Origin: Cylindrotheca closterium
Lineage: Eukaryota; Bacillariophyta; Bacillariophyceae; Bacillariales; Bacillariaceae
Direction of reading: 5' to 3'
Length of the DNA stretch: 64,000 nucleotides
Assembly (NCBI GenBank): GCA_933822405.4
Contig: CAKOGP040002114.1
Location: 44,193 to 108,192 of the forward strand
Each line of letters begins with the position of its first letter. The stretch's first letter is position 1. Position numbers and translations under genes: made by a program. This document shows positions 20,213 to 31,464 of this stretch, in pieces. The notes under the pieces are model-generated. The model was not told the origin of the DNA and did no database searches. It worked only from the letters and a program-made list of their open reading frames with translations.

Positions 20213-21848
20213 TTACTTGCTGCTGTAGACCATATCATAGGCAGTCTTCGCAAGGTATGAGATCCCCTTGGTGATATCCTCTTCTGGGAGATAGGCAAAG
20301 CAAATGCGGATTGAATGGTTGGCTACTTCTGGAACAAACAACTCGGTTGTTGCTGCCTCTTCACCATTCGATTTGTCTCCCACTAGAGGTATCCCCAGCG
20401 AGAATTGATGCCCCGCAAAGAAACTTACAGACTCGTCATCTTCGTTCTCTTCTTTTGTATTTTGCTTTTCTAGACAGACACTCAACAGTTTCTCTGTGTC
20501 AAGATTCCAATGATTGGGGAATCGGAGCCATAGGAAGAAACCACCCGTCACGCGGACATAACAAGGATGCTGGACTATGGGCTGGAATATTTCTTCCACT
20601 GTCACAGGCAAGGCCCCAAGATCCAATTCCAAGGCATCCATCATGACCTTACACCTTGTGCGATAGCTTGTATTGAGCGTTTCGATCAACGTCTCTTGTT
20701 GCCCACTTCGAAGGTAGGCTCCAACCAAACTACAACCAAGTGGATTCAATCCACCACCACTCACAATAGCTCCCGATTCTTGAAGCACTTTGATGTTGTT
20801 GCTACACGATTCAATCCAACCTAGACCTACGACAGAAGAAAAGAATTGGGAGTTGCGTCAGTTTAAGTGAGAGTTTTCAGGCTAGGTAATAGGTACGAGC
20901 AATGTATCAGCAGCGATGGAGAAAGTTCCCATCAAACTTACGCATTCCTGGACCCAATATTTTGGAAAAGCTATTCAAGGCCAAAACAACAAAGGAGGAA
21001 GCATCATCACCTTCGTCTATTGGAGTCTCCGCCTCAACCAACTCCATCTCATAGTCCACCAATGATTTAGGTACTGCTTCACAGTTGAAGGCCAAGAACA
21101 TATACACCTGCCATCAAAGCACGGAAGCATTAGTCCAGTATCAAGTAGAAGAGAAAGCGGTGAAATCATAAAAGCAAGTGGGTCTTACTTCGTCAGAGAT
21201 GAGTTTGAATTTATACTTGCGAGCAATGGCGATTAGTCGTTTTGCTTCCTCTTCTTCCATCGTCGTCGCGGTTGGGTTATGACAGATTGGGCATAGATAT
21301 AGTAACTTGGGCATCAGCCCATTGACCTGACGACGGGTCTCCAATGCATCTTCCAACGCGTCCAGATCCATTAAATTCCCTCGTGACTCTTCCAAACAGC
21401 TGGTCCGGCATTGTTCCGAGGTGGAAGGGACTTTCAACGGAATCAATCCGTGTTGCTCCAGAGTCGCTGCAATGTAACAATAAGACAGCGGTTCTACTAG
21501 AATAATATCACCCGGTCGAGAAAATCGCAGGCAAACCATGTCGAGCCCTTGACTACTCCCATTTGTGATAATGATATTTTCTGTAGTTATCTTGGGAGTA
21601 GAAGTGTTAGCGGTTTCTTGCCCTTGAGTGTCTGGACCTCCTTCTTCGCAATCGGCACTGATCTCTGTACTCGCACATTGCTGCCGTAGCTGAATAACAG
21701 CTTGCAGCATGTCAAGATTTCCAGGATCGACTCCATACTGCAAGGCCTGCTCCTGTTGATGTTGCACTTCAGATTGTGACAGATTCAACAAGGATTGGAG
21801 CGATGGAAGAAGAGAAGGATCGGGCCATCCTCTGCCAAGATTGATCAT
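20213..21848 (-). CDS. PLP-dependent class I/II aminotransferase (2-aminoadipate/GntR-MocR-like fold), three exons
   Basis: Exons are 21848-21189, 21107-20942 and 20826-20213 (479 aa). Donors gtaaga and gtaagt and the ag acceptors rebuild LISDE-VYMF and GPGM-RLGW. Fold-type I features are visible: a substrate-specific NLGRGWPD start, the NGSSQGLD loop, PICHNPT (the Asn that contacts the PLP ring), and ISDEVY. The Schiff-base lysine is K269 in NSFSKILGPGMRLGW. The C-terminal domain includes RVTGGFFLWLRFP and RICFAY (substrate-carboxylate Arg). The best match is the group containing 2-aminoadipate and similar aminotransferases; the exact substrate cannot be read. Start chosen at the ATG encoding MINLGRGW; the frame remains open upstream, so a short 5' exon is possible. 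No transit peptide is visible. Confidence 0.87.
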
Positions 21849-24000
21849 CTTCTCCACGCAGTCGTAGTCGTTCTCTTTTATTCTAAACGTGGGTGGTGCA
21901 CTTGTATTCCTACCCTACTTGTAATTTGAATATTGAGATGATGGAACATGAAGTAATATCTCACACTAAAGCATTGATTGGGAGATACATACGATACTGT
22001 AGGACTGTCGGATAGATAGATATATCGGTAGTCTATGGGCTTCTTATTCTGTTTGTTTCTTGCAGTGTATGGTGTGCCGCCATAATATCGTCCCCCGATA
22101 TTGATCCCCATAATATGGTCTTCTGAACTTATCCCTCTGCACCTGGGATGTGCCGCACATCGTTCGCGGCCACTATTAGTTGCGAGGCTGTACGACTAGT
22201 TATAGTCGATACCCGATACCGCATCCTCAGTATCACCGTTCGTATTGACCACTAACACATGTTGGGTCATGACGGCAGTGAAGAACGCCACCCATACTTC
22301 ATATGTTTTCAATTCATTTTCACATGCATTGATGTCTTCAGATCGTGTGACATACTGTACAGTATCCGGAAAGCAGGCTCGGCGTAATCTTCGCCGACCC
22401 GGTCCCAGATTAGACGAGATGTGCCAGCGGCCATCCTGTAGCGCGACCTTGTTTGAATGCGACAGCTTTTTGCATGCACTGGTACCAGCTGCCTTGGTCC
22501 ATTCGCCGGTTTTCCAATAACTCCTCCACAGATTTGATTGCCTTCCTGCACATAAAAGAGACCGACCCGTTGGTCAGGTCTCCCCCCCCCCCCGTATGAC
22601 TGACTTTAAAGCGACGCAAAAGCAGACGTACCAGAAGCAGTACGCGGAGAGGTACCGTCCCCAGCAGAGGAGTTAGGACCATCACGGTCAAGGATGTCAC
22701 GGTCACCTTTTGACGTTACAGCAGTATGTGTCTTGCTCTCCTGCCAGTTGGTTGGTGGGGAGGCAAGAGAAACGTTGGGGCAAATTTTTGCGTCAAATTG
22801 ACGCAAGTTGCGTCAATCCCGCGTCAATTTCAAGAAATTGCGTAAATCCCGCGTCAAACAGATGCAGTTGCATCAATCCCGCGTCAAACTCAAGGGAGGC
22901 CAGAAACACAATGTTATAAGAGCACAGAACAGGCTCTGACATCAGCTACTTCATTATGCTATGGGCTACAGTTCTGGATTCGTTTCTTATCACAGAAGTA
23001 CTTGGCTTCATATCCCAAAATTTCACAGTTCCAAGCTCGGCTAAACCAATTTGGATTGATACCAGAAGGACAGCACCTATCGCAAGCGTACCTTGCAATG
23101 ATTGGAACTTTTTCATTTTGCAAAAGACACATACTACCTCGTTCTTTGGTTTTCAACAAGAATTCTGGATGCAATAAGTTCCTAAACAATTGAGACAAGG
23201 AGAGCAGAAAGATCCTGAAAGGAATGGGAGACATTGCCAGATCCCTGGCCAGGTACTACTATGCCTATGAAAGAAAGATCAGTCCCAATATTGCCAAATC
23301 CGTTCTCAAATATGTTTTCTACAAGATTTTTGAGCAGCACTATATCTGGGGGATTCCGTTGATGAGCAAGACAGTGATATCTGTTGGTGAATTTCATCAA
23401 GGGCTTCAAACTCATCGATGAGGCTGTTGTGTCTTGCTTGGACAATAGCATCATCGCCATTATGTGCCCAAAATCTGTCCGTTTGGATTGTTTTGAGAAT
23501 TTGTTTTTCAAGCTAAATAATTTTTATGTATCCGTTAAAATGCTCTGCGACTTTGACGCGGGATGGCCAACCTTTTCACATACCGTACTCTACATGTTGT
23601 AGAATACATTGCCTTGCTATTGGAAGTACTTTTTGCAACTTTGGGACATCAAGAAATGATCTATGGTGTGAGAGTGGGGTCAATCCGATGAATACGGAAA
23701 TTTCGTCGAAACACGATTCTTCGGCCGAAAAAGAAAATTAAAAATCTCGTGGCTCGAGAACATCACCTGAGGAAGCCAAAACGGGAGGTCCACAGGATTC
23801 TCCATTCTTCACACAAAACGGTCGTATCAAAAAAAAGACTTTGCAATTCATGCTAGAAGACCGACCAGAAGAATATAAAGCTGTATAGTGTATTATAATA
23901 TAAATAGTAGAGCAAGTTTACAGGATACAGGATAGTGCCGTTCTTAGCTTTATTTGTGATGCTGTGTTTGCATCGCTCGACATCCTAATGTTTACACTGC
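21849..24000. other. Gene-poor region with decayed sequence and repeats
   Basis: Over 2 kb without a convincing gene. It holds an 11-base C run (22583-22593), a palindrome and 30-bp repeats (22788-22894), and several short open frames. Two of the frames look protein-like but broken. On the minus strand around 23060-23230 there is a Cys-rich stretch with CDRCCPSGINPNWF. Around 22415-22560 there is CRKAIKSVEELLENRRMDQG. They may be remnants of a mobile element or gene; I cannot assign a family. Confidence 0.5.
22788..22894. repeat. Palindrome plus three 30-bp direct repeats
   Basis: TTGCGTCAA-A-TTGACGCAA at 22788-22806 is a perfect 9+1+9 palindrome. Three related 30-bp units follow at 22805, 22835 and 22865, each with a ttgcgtcaatcccgcgtcaa-like core. 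Confidence 0.85.
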
Positions 24001-26676
24001 TCAATGCAAGTATTCCATATCGTGATCAATGTGTACCAGGAGGCTAGCAAACATGAATGGTCCTGTCCTCGAGTTATCCACCGGGCTCCTAAGCTGAAGA
24101 GATCTATAGCCTCGCCGCAAACAAGAGACTGGGACTGCGGCACTTGCAATGTGATCATCGAGCCCAAGGTCTTGGTCAATCACCTTGAATAAAAACATGG
24201 CAACATCAGGATGCCTTGCTTCGAATGTCATTTCTTCACTGTCCCAGAGTGGAGAAAATCCGTTGTCCGAAATCACCGGCGTTGTTTCAGAGGATATAAC
24301 AACTTCTTCTTTCCCATCGTTGAAATCTATGTCGTGCAACTCCACAGTAATGTATGGGTCAACAATCTCGCCATTAGCATCTCCTCGCGGTTTTGGTATA
24401 CAGTTGCCCTTGAGAACTTTTATCACAATTCGATTGCTCGCACGAAAATCACGTGCCTTCATTGTACTCATTGGCTTTGGCACATATCCACATCCACCTC
24501 CCTGAAGGAATCTACCGTCGTTCAGCATTAGATTAGTATCGTGTGTCTGAAAGTTCAAGGCAACCAATTCTGCAGCGGAGAAAGGAATAATGGCAAGAGT
24601 GAGTCAGTCAGTTTGCACAACTATCACAGCACGACATCGGAAAGGGGAAGTTCAACATCGAACAAAACTCACGACAACCCAAACTCCAACCCAACAACGG
24701 ATTGTAATTCGAAGAGTCTACCCTAATTCCCGCAGGGTACGTTCGGCTCATATGGGAGACATTGTACGCTCGCCAGAGGTTAGAATTTTCGTTCTTCTTT
24801 TGGATGATTTTTGCCACTTTTGTTTCGCTGAAGGAGTGCATGTGTGATGGATCCTGAGCTTTGGACTGTTGGAATGACTTGAATTTGTTCCCGTGAAAGA
24901 GAGTCAGTCTCGCGAGTTCTTGAACAATTTTTGGTAGCTTCTTGGGATCCTTTTTTATTTCCTCCACTGGTGCTCCATTGTACTGATCGCTGTATGGATC
25001 ATCCCCATCGATCTCCGCATCGGTGGTCTCATCGTCGGCAATATCATCCAACTGTTCTGGCCTTTTCCCTTTCACTAGAATCATGCCTCGCAAACTTTCT
25101 GGACTTGGGAGTTCATTCTTTCCAATTTCCTTCTCAGACGGTACGAACAACAATGAACCGAAAATTTCTTCCATGTCTTGAGCCATGACTCGCTGGAATG
25201 GATGAGAGCAATGGTTCTCCAGACTGAGGATTATGGGGAGTTCACCCCCATTGGCATCGATATAGCTCTTCACAACCAAGCAAATGTCACGAAAGAGGAT
25301 CTTTGTTGTGAGGGTGAAACCATGATAAACGACAGCTTTATTCGTCTTTTCATCTCCATCCCAACAATCAAGTTCAAGGCACTTGCACCCTCGCATTAAT
25401 GATTTGACATAGGCTTCGACCGAAGATCTAGATTTGAGCTGATCCCCTACAACCAGAACAACAACAAGAACAACGACAGCAAGGAATGAGATATGATGTA
25501 AGGTTTTGTTTGCAAGTCAGCATCGCCCAAACACTCGATCCAGCAAGAGGTCTCGCTCGTACCAGTCAAGTATGTATTGTGAGATGTATTGATCCAATAG
25601 TGGGATATGGGTTTGTCAAGCTTCGGACTCGACTCCCTTGCTCTCGGGTCATATGCATCATTGGACTCGGATAAAAGATACTCTTCAAAGGCATCAAAAT
25701 CAGTCAACGTATCAGCGGTATTATTCTTTTTCACCGTGTCCATCTCAAGTGTCTGAAACGTCGCAATAAGTCTCTTAGCATCACCCAAGCTGGCATTACC
25801 ATCCCCTTGAGCTTGTTTCAAGAATTTTTTTAACAGATCCTTGGCCGAAACCCCTTGTTTGAAGTCGTCTCCAAATATCTTTGAAAATATTTCTTCCGTC
25901 ATGGATACGGTCATTTCCGATTTGATGGATTGAAGTAGAGCTTTGCATTCTCCATAAACTAGCTTCTTTCGAGTGCTGTTGCTCGAACGTAGAAAGTCTT
26001 TAAACTTTTTCTTCAGATCGCTTTTTTGTAGATTGATGCGATCGCATAGCTTCAAGAATTCCTTTTCTGATATCTTTGCATCCTTATCTGTATCAATATC
26101 ATACCAAACATATCTCAGCAGTAATGAATCATTGGCGATTGTTTGCTCGTTGGCATGATATCGTTTCCGAATCTCTTCCATTGCTTTGATCAACGCGTTT
26201 CGATGATTGTCGTTCTCAACGATAAAGTCTACAGTTTGGAGTCCATGGTGAAAAATAGTGATTGTTTTGTGCACCAACCGATCCCAGCTGAGCTTTGGGT
26301 TTCTCGCCCTTGCATTTTCCAACTTGATTGTCCCAATAACGCCAGTTTGCCAGCCGTCAAGGTCTGATGCATCGATGTGACGAGTATATTGGTCCGTCAG
26401 GCGTTTGGAACCAGAAAAGGAGAATCCTTTCGACAAGGTGTACATTGGAACAGGCAATCTAGCTGCAACTGAAGTCGCCGAGGCATTTGGATGCTTGATT
26501 TTCTCATGTGTAATGAAGAGAGCGAGGTTGTCTGAAGAGAGGGAGATTATTCGCGAACGAATTGCTCCATTGGATGTGATTTTGGAAACTTGGATTCCTC
26601 CATGCAGTGCTGGATCAACGACCAATTCTTTCATCGATTCTTGTAGTCGAAAGGCAGGAATTAAAATTGAATCCAT
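24001..26676 (-). CDS. Phosphoinositide-specific phospholipase C (delta-like), three exons
   Basis: Exons are 26676-25563, 25446-24673 and 24569-24001 (818 aa). The gtacga and gtgagt donors and ag acceptors rebuild HNTYLT-GDQL and WSLGC-QLVALNFQ exactly at conserved boxes. The order is a PH-like domain (about 20-175), EF-hand region ([16 protein letters not shown] at about 205-220), X box, Y box ([14 protein letters not shown]) and a C2 domain ([10 protein letters not shown]). X-box catalytic residues are present: H366 in SHNTYL, E396 and D398 in LELDCWDG, H413 in VYHGFTL. The enzyme cleaves PtdIns(4,5)P2 to InsP3 and diacylglycerol at membranes in a Ca2+-dependent way. The architecture is the delta-type core with an X-Y linker of ordinary length, and all catalytic residues are intact. 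Start ATG at 26676. Confidence 0.94.
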
Positions 26677-27177
26677 GGCTTCTTGATGCTACTTGGCTTG
26701 CCGTATGGAAGTTGATGGTGACTCAGGGATGATTCAGGTTGAATACAGAGTAAATTACAATAGTAGGTATTAATTCTTGCTCTTGTACCTGGTACAGTAT
26801 CTTTCCTGATGACTACCTGGTACTGCGTACAGTATCTACAGTATCTACCGGTAACCCGGTACAGTACGAGTAACTACAGTAGATTGATTTCAGAGTTTTG
26901 GTCGGCAGACATTACATTTCACATCGTCCACCATAACGACTAGTTGGACCCAATTAGGCGAGTGGATACAATAACTTTCCGTTGCGCAAATTGTGCAAGA
27001 TTCAAACAAGACACGCCTGCGGGTGCTGTTGCCGATCATTGAATTACCTAATTGATTGAATCATCAATACCGCTCCTAAATACTGTAGAATCAAAACAAC
27101 CCACTGTACTGTAACTGTACTGTACTGTGCTGTGCTGTGCTGTGCTGTGCTGTCCTGTACAGTATAATAAAACAAGC
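26677..27177. promoter_or_regulatory. Divergent intergenic region, GTAC-palindrome-rich
   Basis: This 501-bp region lies between the outward-facing PLC gene and the gene at 27178. It contains cctggtacagtatc, tggtactgcgtacagtatc and taccggtaacccggtac elements (26788-26866). A (ctgtg) run sits at 27124-27152, just upstream of the plus-strand ATG. Confidence 0.45.
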
Positions 27178-28263
27178 ATGAGTGTTCCTAGTAGACGATG
27201 GGGGAATTCCAAGAGTCGTCCAGCAGGAGAGACAAGTGATTATAATGCTAGTTTGCAACCTCGCCAGAACGCTCTGAATGTAAAGAACTACCTTGGACTT
27301 CAACAGGCAATGTCCTGCTCCCTTGATACTTGCCCAGAAGGAGAAACGATGCCCTTTTCCACTTCCCCAATGGATATGCATATGCATATGCGTATGCGTA
27401 TGCGCATGAGTCGTCCTTCTAGCACAAATTGTACCGGTACGCCCGACGTGAAGAGTAATGCGAGTGGAAGTGGAGGCAATAGGACTAATCGAAATGACAG
27501 CGGAAACGGTATTTGTATTATTAAAAAAACTACAGCAAGGAACAGGCAACAGAGCTACACAAACCAACGGAGTGACAATATTGTCAATCCAGGCATAACT
27601 GTAGATTTGACGAGGAAATCCAGCCATACCGGTGAAGTATTCAAACCAACGATTCTCCTGGAGGACATGCCCCATCATGGTGTTCCGCAAACACAAACAC
27701 AAACACAAACGATGCAACATCAACAACCACGACAACCTGCTTTGAGAAAACCCTCGTCTCGTTCAACGGTACCAGTACCAGTACCAGTACCGGTGGCATC
27801 AAGAGAGAATCACCGCGCCATTTCCAGTGCGGCCAGGTTCCGTCAACAAGCTTTCTCCCAAGATTTTTCAAACGAGGTCACAATAGACGCTGATCTAGAT
27901 GATATAGACAGCAGTTATATGATGAGTATATACATGAACGAGGAATCCTCAATATATACAAAAGGAACTGCTTCAACTGCTTCTACATCTTCGTCTTCCT
28001 TGGCATCGAAAAGATCAAGGCATCCAGGGGCATCTCACAAGAGAAGAGAGGATGTCAAACAAGCCGAGGAGGAACAGCCACAAAAAGAATCCGGCTTTTT
28101 GAGATCGATGAAGCAATCTAGTAGTTCATTCTTTGTCGAAGGTAATTGGTCACAGAAATATGGTTGGTACCTTTCAAAGACATGGGATGCGACGCCAGGA
28201 GAAGGCTGGGACAAACCAGATCCCATTTTTGATAAAAAGGAGGAGAGGCTTGTTGATATTTAA
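27178..28263 (+). CDS. Unknown low-complexity protein
   Basis: No family is recognised. The 361-aa product is largely disordered: Met-His/Met-Arg repeats (DMHMHMRMRMRM), Thr-Gln and Pro-Val repeats, Ser-rich stretches and several basic clusters (SKRSRHPGASHKRRED). A more ordered C-terminus (FLRSMKQSSSSFFVEG, then KYGWYLSKTWDATPG) is the part most likely to be conserved. The repeats are encoded by short microsatellites. The start is the ATG at 27178; the open frame continues upstream through a CTG repeat that is probably untranslated. Probably a nuclear or cytosolic regulatory protein, but this is a guess from composition. Confidence 0.6.
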   Translation: MSVPSRRWGNSKSRPAGETSDYNASLQPRQNALNVKNYLGLQQAMSCSLDTCPEGETMPFSTSPMDMHMHMRMRMRMSRPSSTNCTGTPDVKSNASGSGGNRTNRNDSGNGICIIKKTTARNRQQSYTNQRSDNIVNPGITVDLTRKSSHTGEVFKPTILLEDMPHHGVPQTQTQTQTMQHQQPRQPALRKPSSRSTVPVPVPVPVASRENHRAISSAARFRQQAFSQDFSNEVTIDADLDDIDSSYMMSIYMNEESSIYTKGTASTASTSSSSLASKRSRHPGASHKRREDVKQAEEEQPQKESGFLRSMKQSSSSFFVEGNWSQKYGWYLSKTWDATPGEGWDKPDPIFDKKEERLVDI

Positions 28264-28796
28264 AAAATGCGGATTGGGGATGGGGCAGCTTGGGGCGGAA
28301 GCTAAGAAATACTGTATATCGCATCATACTACCACTGTTAAAATAATAAATGGCTACCAATAAAGTTCAGAATAACTTATAATCATCGCATCTTGACATG
28401 TAAGACAAAAAATGAGCACTCTGGTAAACTGTAGTACTTGTATGGACCTGAGCTACAGATTACCTAGTATCATCATGTCTGAACCGGTACCCGTTACCCG
28501 TTACCCGTTACCCTGCCAATCATCAACACTCGTGATAGATGCATCACACATCATATTCAATATGTACCGATATATTGTACCGGTATATCAAATCAAATCA
28601 AATCAAATCATTCGATTCTTCAACAATTTGAAATTATGACTACTTCGACCCAGAACCGATAACAAACCATAACTTTTTTTCATGTTGTCATATCATCATA
28701 CCGGAACTGTAGGTTTCAGTTTTGCCATCCAGCGTGTGAATGTTTCAGAGCTTTTTTTAGTACGGGAATGGAACTGCCCAGACGGAAAGCAACACA
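28264..28796. other. Intergenic region with short tandem repeats
   Basis: No gene is supported. It contains an accggtacccgttacccgttacccgttaccc run (28482-28512) and an (aatca)n run at 28587-28609. It includes the promoter side of the coiled-coil gene. Confidence 0.5.
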
Positions 28797-31313
28797 ATGG
28801 CAAACGAAGAGGATGACAGCATGCTCTACAAGTCCATGCTGAACAAGACACTGGGGCTGCCAGACTTTAATCAATATTCGTACTTGTTTGAAGATGAAAA
28901 TGGTGATGACACCGAGTCTTTACTCAACACGCCATCGACAGATGCTGAAATGAGTGGTACAGCTGCCGACATGAGTGATAACATCGGTAATGATTTACTC
29001 TCTGCAACCGGTGATTCAAGGCCTACAGAGTCTTTCTCACAGGCATTGGAGATTTCAATTACAGAACCCAAAGGCATCAATCAAATGACACAGCGCAATC
29101 AACAACTGCAAAACTATTGGGAAAACCAACAAAAGGAGTCCCAACTTATTGAAGAGAAGCTCTCCAACATACGAGATCGCGTGGAACAAAACGAAACTAA
29201 ATGGGAGAAAGAAAAAAACAGACTCCTGTCACCACAATCTCGCATTCCCAAACCTGGAAGATCTAGTGCCTCAGCATTGGAATTGCAACTGGAAACGGAG
29301 AGGGAGAAACGAATGGAGCTCGAAGTTAGATGCAGTGCCCTCAATCGACAGCTACAGACAATTCAAAAGGATGTAGAATCCAAGTCATCGGCAAGTCTTC
29401 GCTTAGAAACTCTAAAACAAATGCAAAAGCGACATGCTGAAGAGATTGAAGAAGTTCATGAACAAGGAAAGCGTGCTCGGGTAAAGCATGCAAAGGAACT
29501 GGCAGAATTGGAAGATGCACTACTTCAATCTCGACAACATAATAAAGAATTGGAGGGGAAAAAGGACACATTAATATTGGAAATTGAACAATTGAAGGGT
29601 GCCCAACAACTACACAAGGATGAAATGTCGGCGCTGCAAGAGAAGATACAAGAGCAAATCGATTTCAGGGTAAACATCGAAAAAGAGCATGATAGGTTGG
29701 ATGAAAAATTCAAAAGACAAAGTCTCGACATGACTTCTTTAAGAGAGGTCGTGAGTGGCAAAGAAGAGGAAAAGGCTGCAGCACAGGCAAAACTGGCGGC
29801 AACAGTATTAGAGAAACAGCAACTTCAGGACGGTTTTGATGTGCTGAAAGATCAAAAGCAGAGAGCCGAGCAAGAGGTAAAAAACCTAGAACTTCAGCTT
29901 ATCGACACAGAGAAAAAGTGCAAGGAAGAAAATGTAAAGACTGAAATTGCCATCGAACAATGTGAAGATTTGAAGTCATTCATCCACGAGCATGGACCGA
30001 AAGCCCACCGCCTCGAATTGGAGATTCAACAGCTGCAGGAAAATCACCATATCATCACTGATCAATTGAAGGCAGAGGTCGAGGTATATCGTTGCCAAAT
30101 GGCAGACTTGAAAGAAAAGTACGAGGAAGAGCGCCATGAGCACCGTAAGCTGCGAACTAAGTTGGAGCAGCTTCACGGATCTGGGGACACTAACGAGCTT
30201 GAGGACTTTCGAAAGCAAGAGGACACGGTTTCAGACCGGCACGCATCGTTCCAGAGTGAGACCATGGGGAAATTTGCAAATGTTGAACACCGTTTAGCTA
30301 GTGGATCCAGTATCGACTCGAGCCTGCAAAATCATGTCACGCGAATTGAAACTGAACATGCTGAAGAGATACAAGAACTGTTACAGGGGTTAGGTCAAGG
30401 GCAACCCGAAGCCACTGATTGGTCATCACATTTTGAATCTAGGAACGAATCGAAAGGAGATTTTTCAACTCCCTTCAAAGTGAAATCAAAGTCTACTGAC
30501 GGTAATCTTTCAGGGGTTGTTTTGTCTCCAATATTGCGTGTAGAGCACTCGGAAACCGCAAGCATGGGATCCGATAATGTGGAGAGAAAGATTGATGGAT
30601 TGTTGGAAGAAATTGATCAGATGGATCAGGAGCGAGAAGAAATGCTAGGGGAATTACAGCAGGGAGCTCCAAATTCCGAAAATTTGAGACCATCTGACGG
30701 TTCAAGGTTGAATGAAGTGCCAACAAAAGTCTCTCAGAAGATGCCCAACGATGTCTCAGAGTCTCCTTTCAGTGAACATAGCGCCGACAGTGATCCACCT
30801 TCAAATGATCTTTTGGATGGCACAATTCTTCTCCTGAATAATCTCAAGGATCTCATGGATGGTCAGGAAAGCGAAAACGAGAAAGAAACCTCAGTTTTGG
30901 ATCAACTAGAGGCCTTATCCGAAATGATGCACGGCGAAACAAATCTTTCAGATTTCTTGACTGGCAGCAGATCTATCAACAGGTCAAGCGTGTCGGCAAT
31001 GCGTGAATCTGTCCACTCGAGGGCATCTGGAAGGGTTCCCTCTTCCCCATTGAAGTCTTCAACAGTTCACGACGAGGAGTTTGATGCCGGGTCTTTAAAG
31101 CAAAAAGAAGAAATATGGCGTATGCTTGTGGCAGAACTCCGCCACCGCATTTTATTTTTGGAACACGATCGCAATGAAGTTGTCAGATTAACAGGATCAT
31201 TGCTTGAACGAGAACGGGATGCAAACCGTCTGAGGCTCCAGTCTGCTATGTCATCAGCAAGACGGGAGGCATTTGAAGAATTTCAATCTTTGCTGGAAGT
31301 GGGTGGTACTTGA
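28797..31313 (+). CDS. Long coiled-coil protein
   Basis: The 838-aa single-exon protein starts at the ATG in cacaatggc. Residues about 85-470 form a long heptad-rich coiled coil (EKEKNRLL, ELEVRCSALNRQLQTIQ, ELEGKKDTLILEIEQLKGAQ). An acidic Ser-rich middle and a second helical segment at the C-terminus follow (KEEIWRMLVAELRHRILFLE). There is no motor, kinase or zinc domain. Such architecture is typical of centrosomal, Golgi-tether or cytoskeletal scaffold proteins; the sequence alone does not choose between them. The recurring C-terminal LRHRILFLEHDRNEV segment may be the conserved, family-defining part. Confidence 0.75.
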   Translation: MANEEDDSMLYKSMLNKTLGLPDFNQYSYLFEDENGDDTESLLNTPSTDAEMSGTAADMSDNIGNDLLSATGDSRPTESFSQALEISITEPKGINQMTQRNQQLQNYWENQQKESQLIEEKLSNIRDRVEQNETKWEKEKNRLLSPQSRIPKPGRSSASALELQLETEREKRMELEVRCSALNRQLQTIQKDVESKSSASLRLETLKQMQKRHAEEIEEVHEQGKRARVKHAKELAELEDALLQSRQHNKELEGKKDTLILEIEQLKGAQQLHKDEMSALQEKIQEQIDFRVNIEKEHDRLDEKFKRQSLDMTSLREVVSGKEEEKAAAQAKLAATVLEKQQLQDGFDVLKDQKQRAEQEVKNLELQLIDTEKKCKEENVKTEIAIEQCEDLKSFIHEHGPKAHRLELEIQQLQENHHIITDQLKAEVEVYRCQMADLKEKYEEERHEHRKLRTKLEQLHGSGDTNELEDFRKQEDTVSDRHASFQSETMGKFANVEHRLASGSSIDSSLQNHVTRIETEHAEEIQELLQGLGQGQPEATDWSSHFESRNESKGDFSTPFKVKSKSTDGNLSGVVLSPILRVEHSETASMGSDNVERKIDGLLEEIDQMDQEREEMLGELQQGAPNSENLRPSDGSRLNEVPTKVSQKMPNDVSESPFSEHSADSDPPSNDLLDGTILLLNNLKDLMDGQESENEKETSVLDQLEALSEMMHGETNLSDFLTGSRSINRSSVSAMRESVHSRASGRVPSSPLKSSTVHDEEFDAGSLKQKEEIWRMLVAELRHRILFLEHDRNEVVRLTGSLLERERDANRLRLQSAMSSARREAFEEFQSLLEVGGT

Positions 31314-31464
31314 ACGCAACTCTCGGGTATACCTACTTAATCGAGAAAGTCAACATAAAGTCAACTCTACTACAGACTCGACGCCCCCGTCAACAAATTC
31401 CTGGTGATTATATATATATATATATATTCATACTGTATGTTTTCTTACTGTGCCAACTGCAAGT

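Noticed and set aside
22410..23511. Minus-strand frames with Cys-rich or helical stretches as a possible gene
   Set aside because: Frames are short, broken and share no recognisable family; at most a decayed gene or element.
28797..31313. Coiled-coil protein as a myosin or kinesin heavy chain
   Set aside because: No motor domain or P-loop is present anywhere in the frame.
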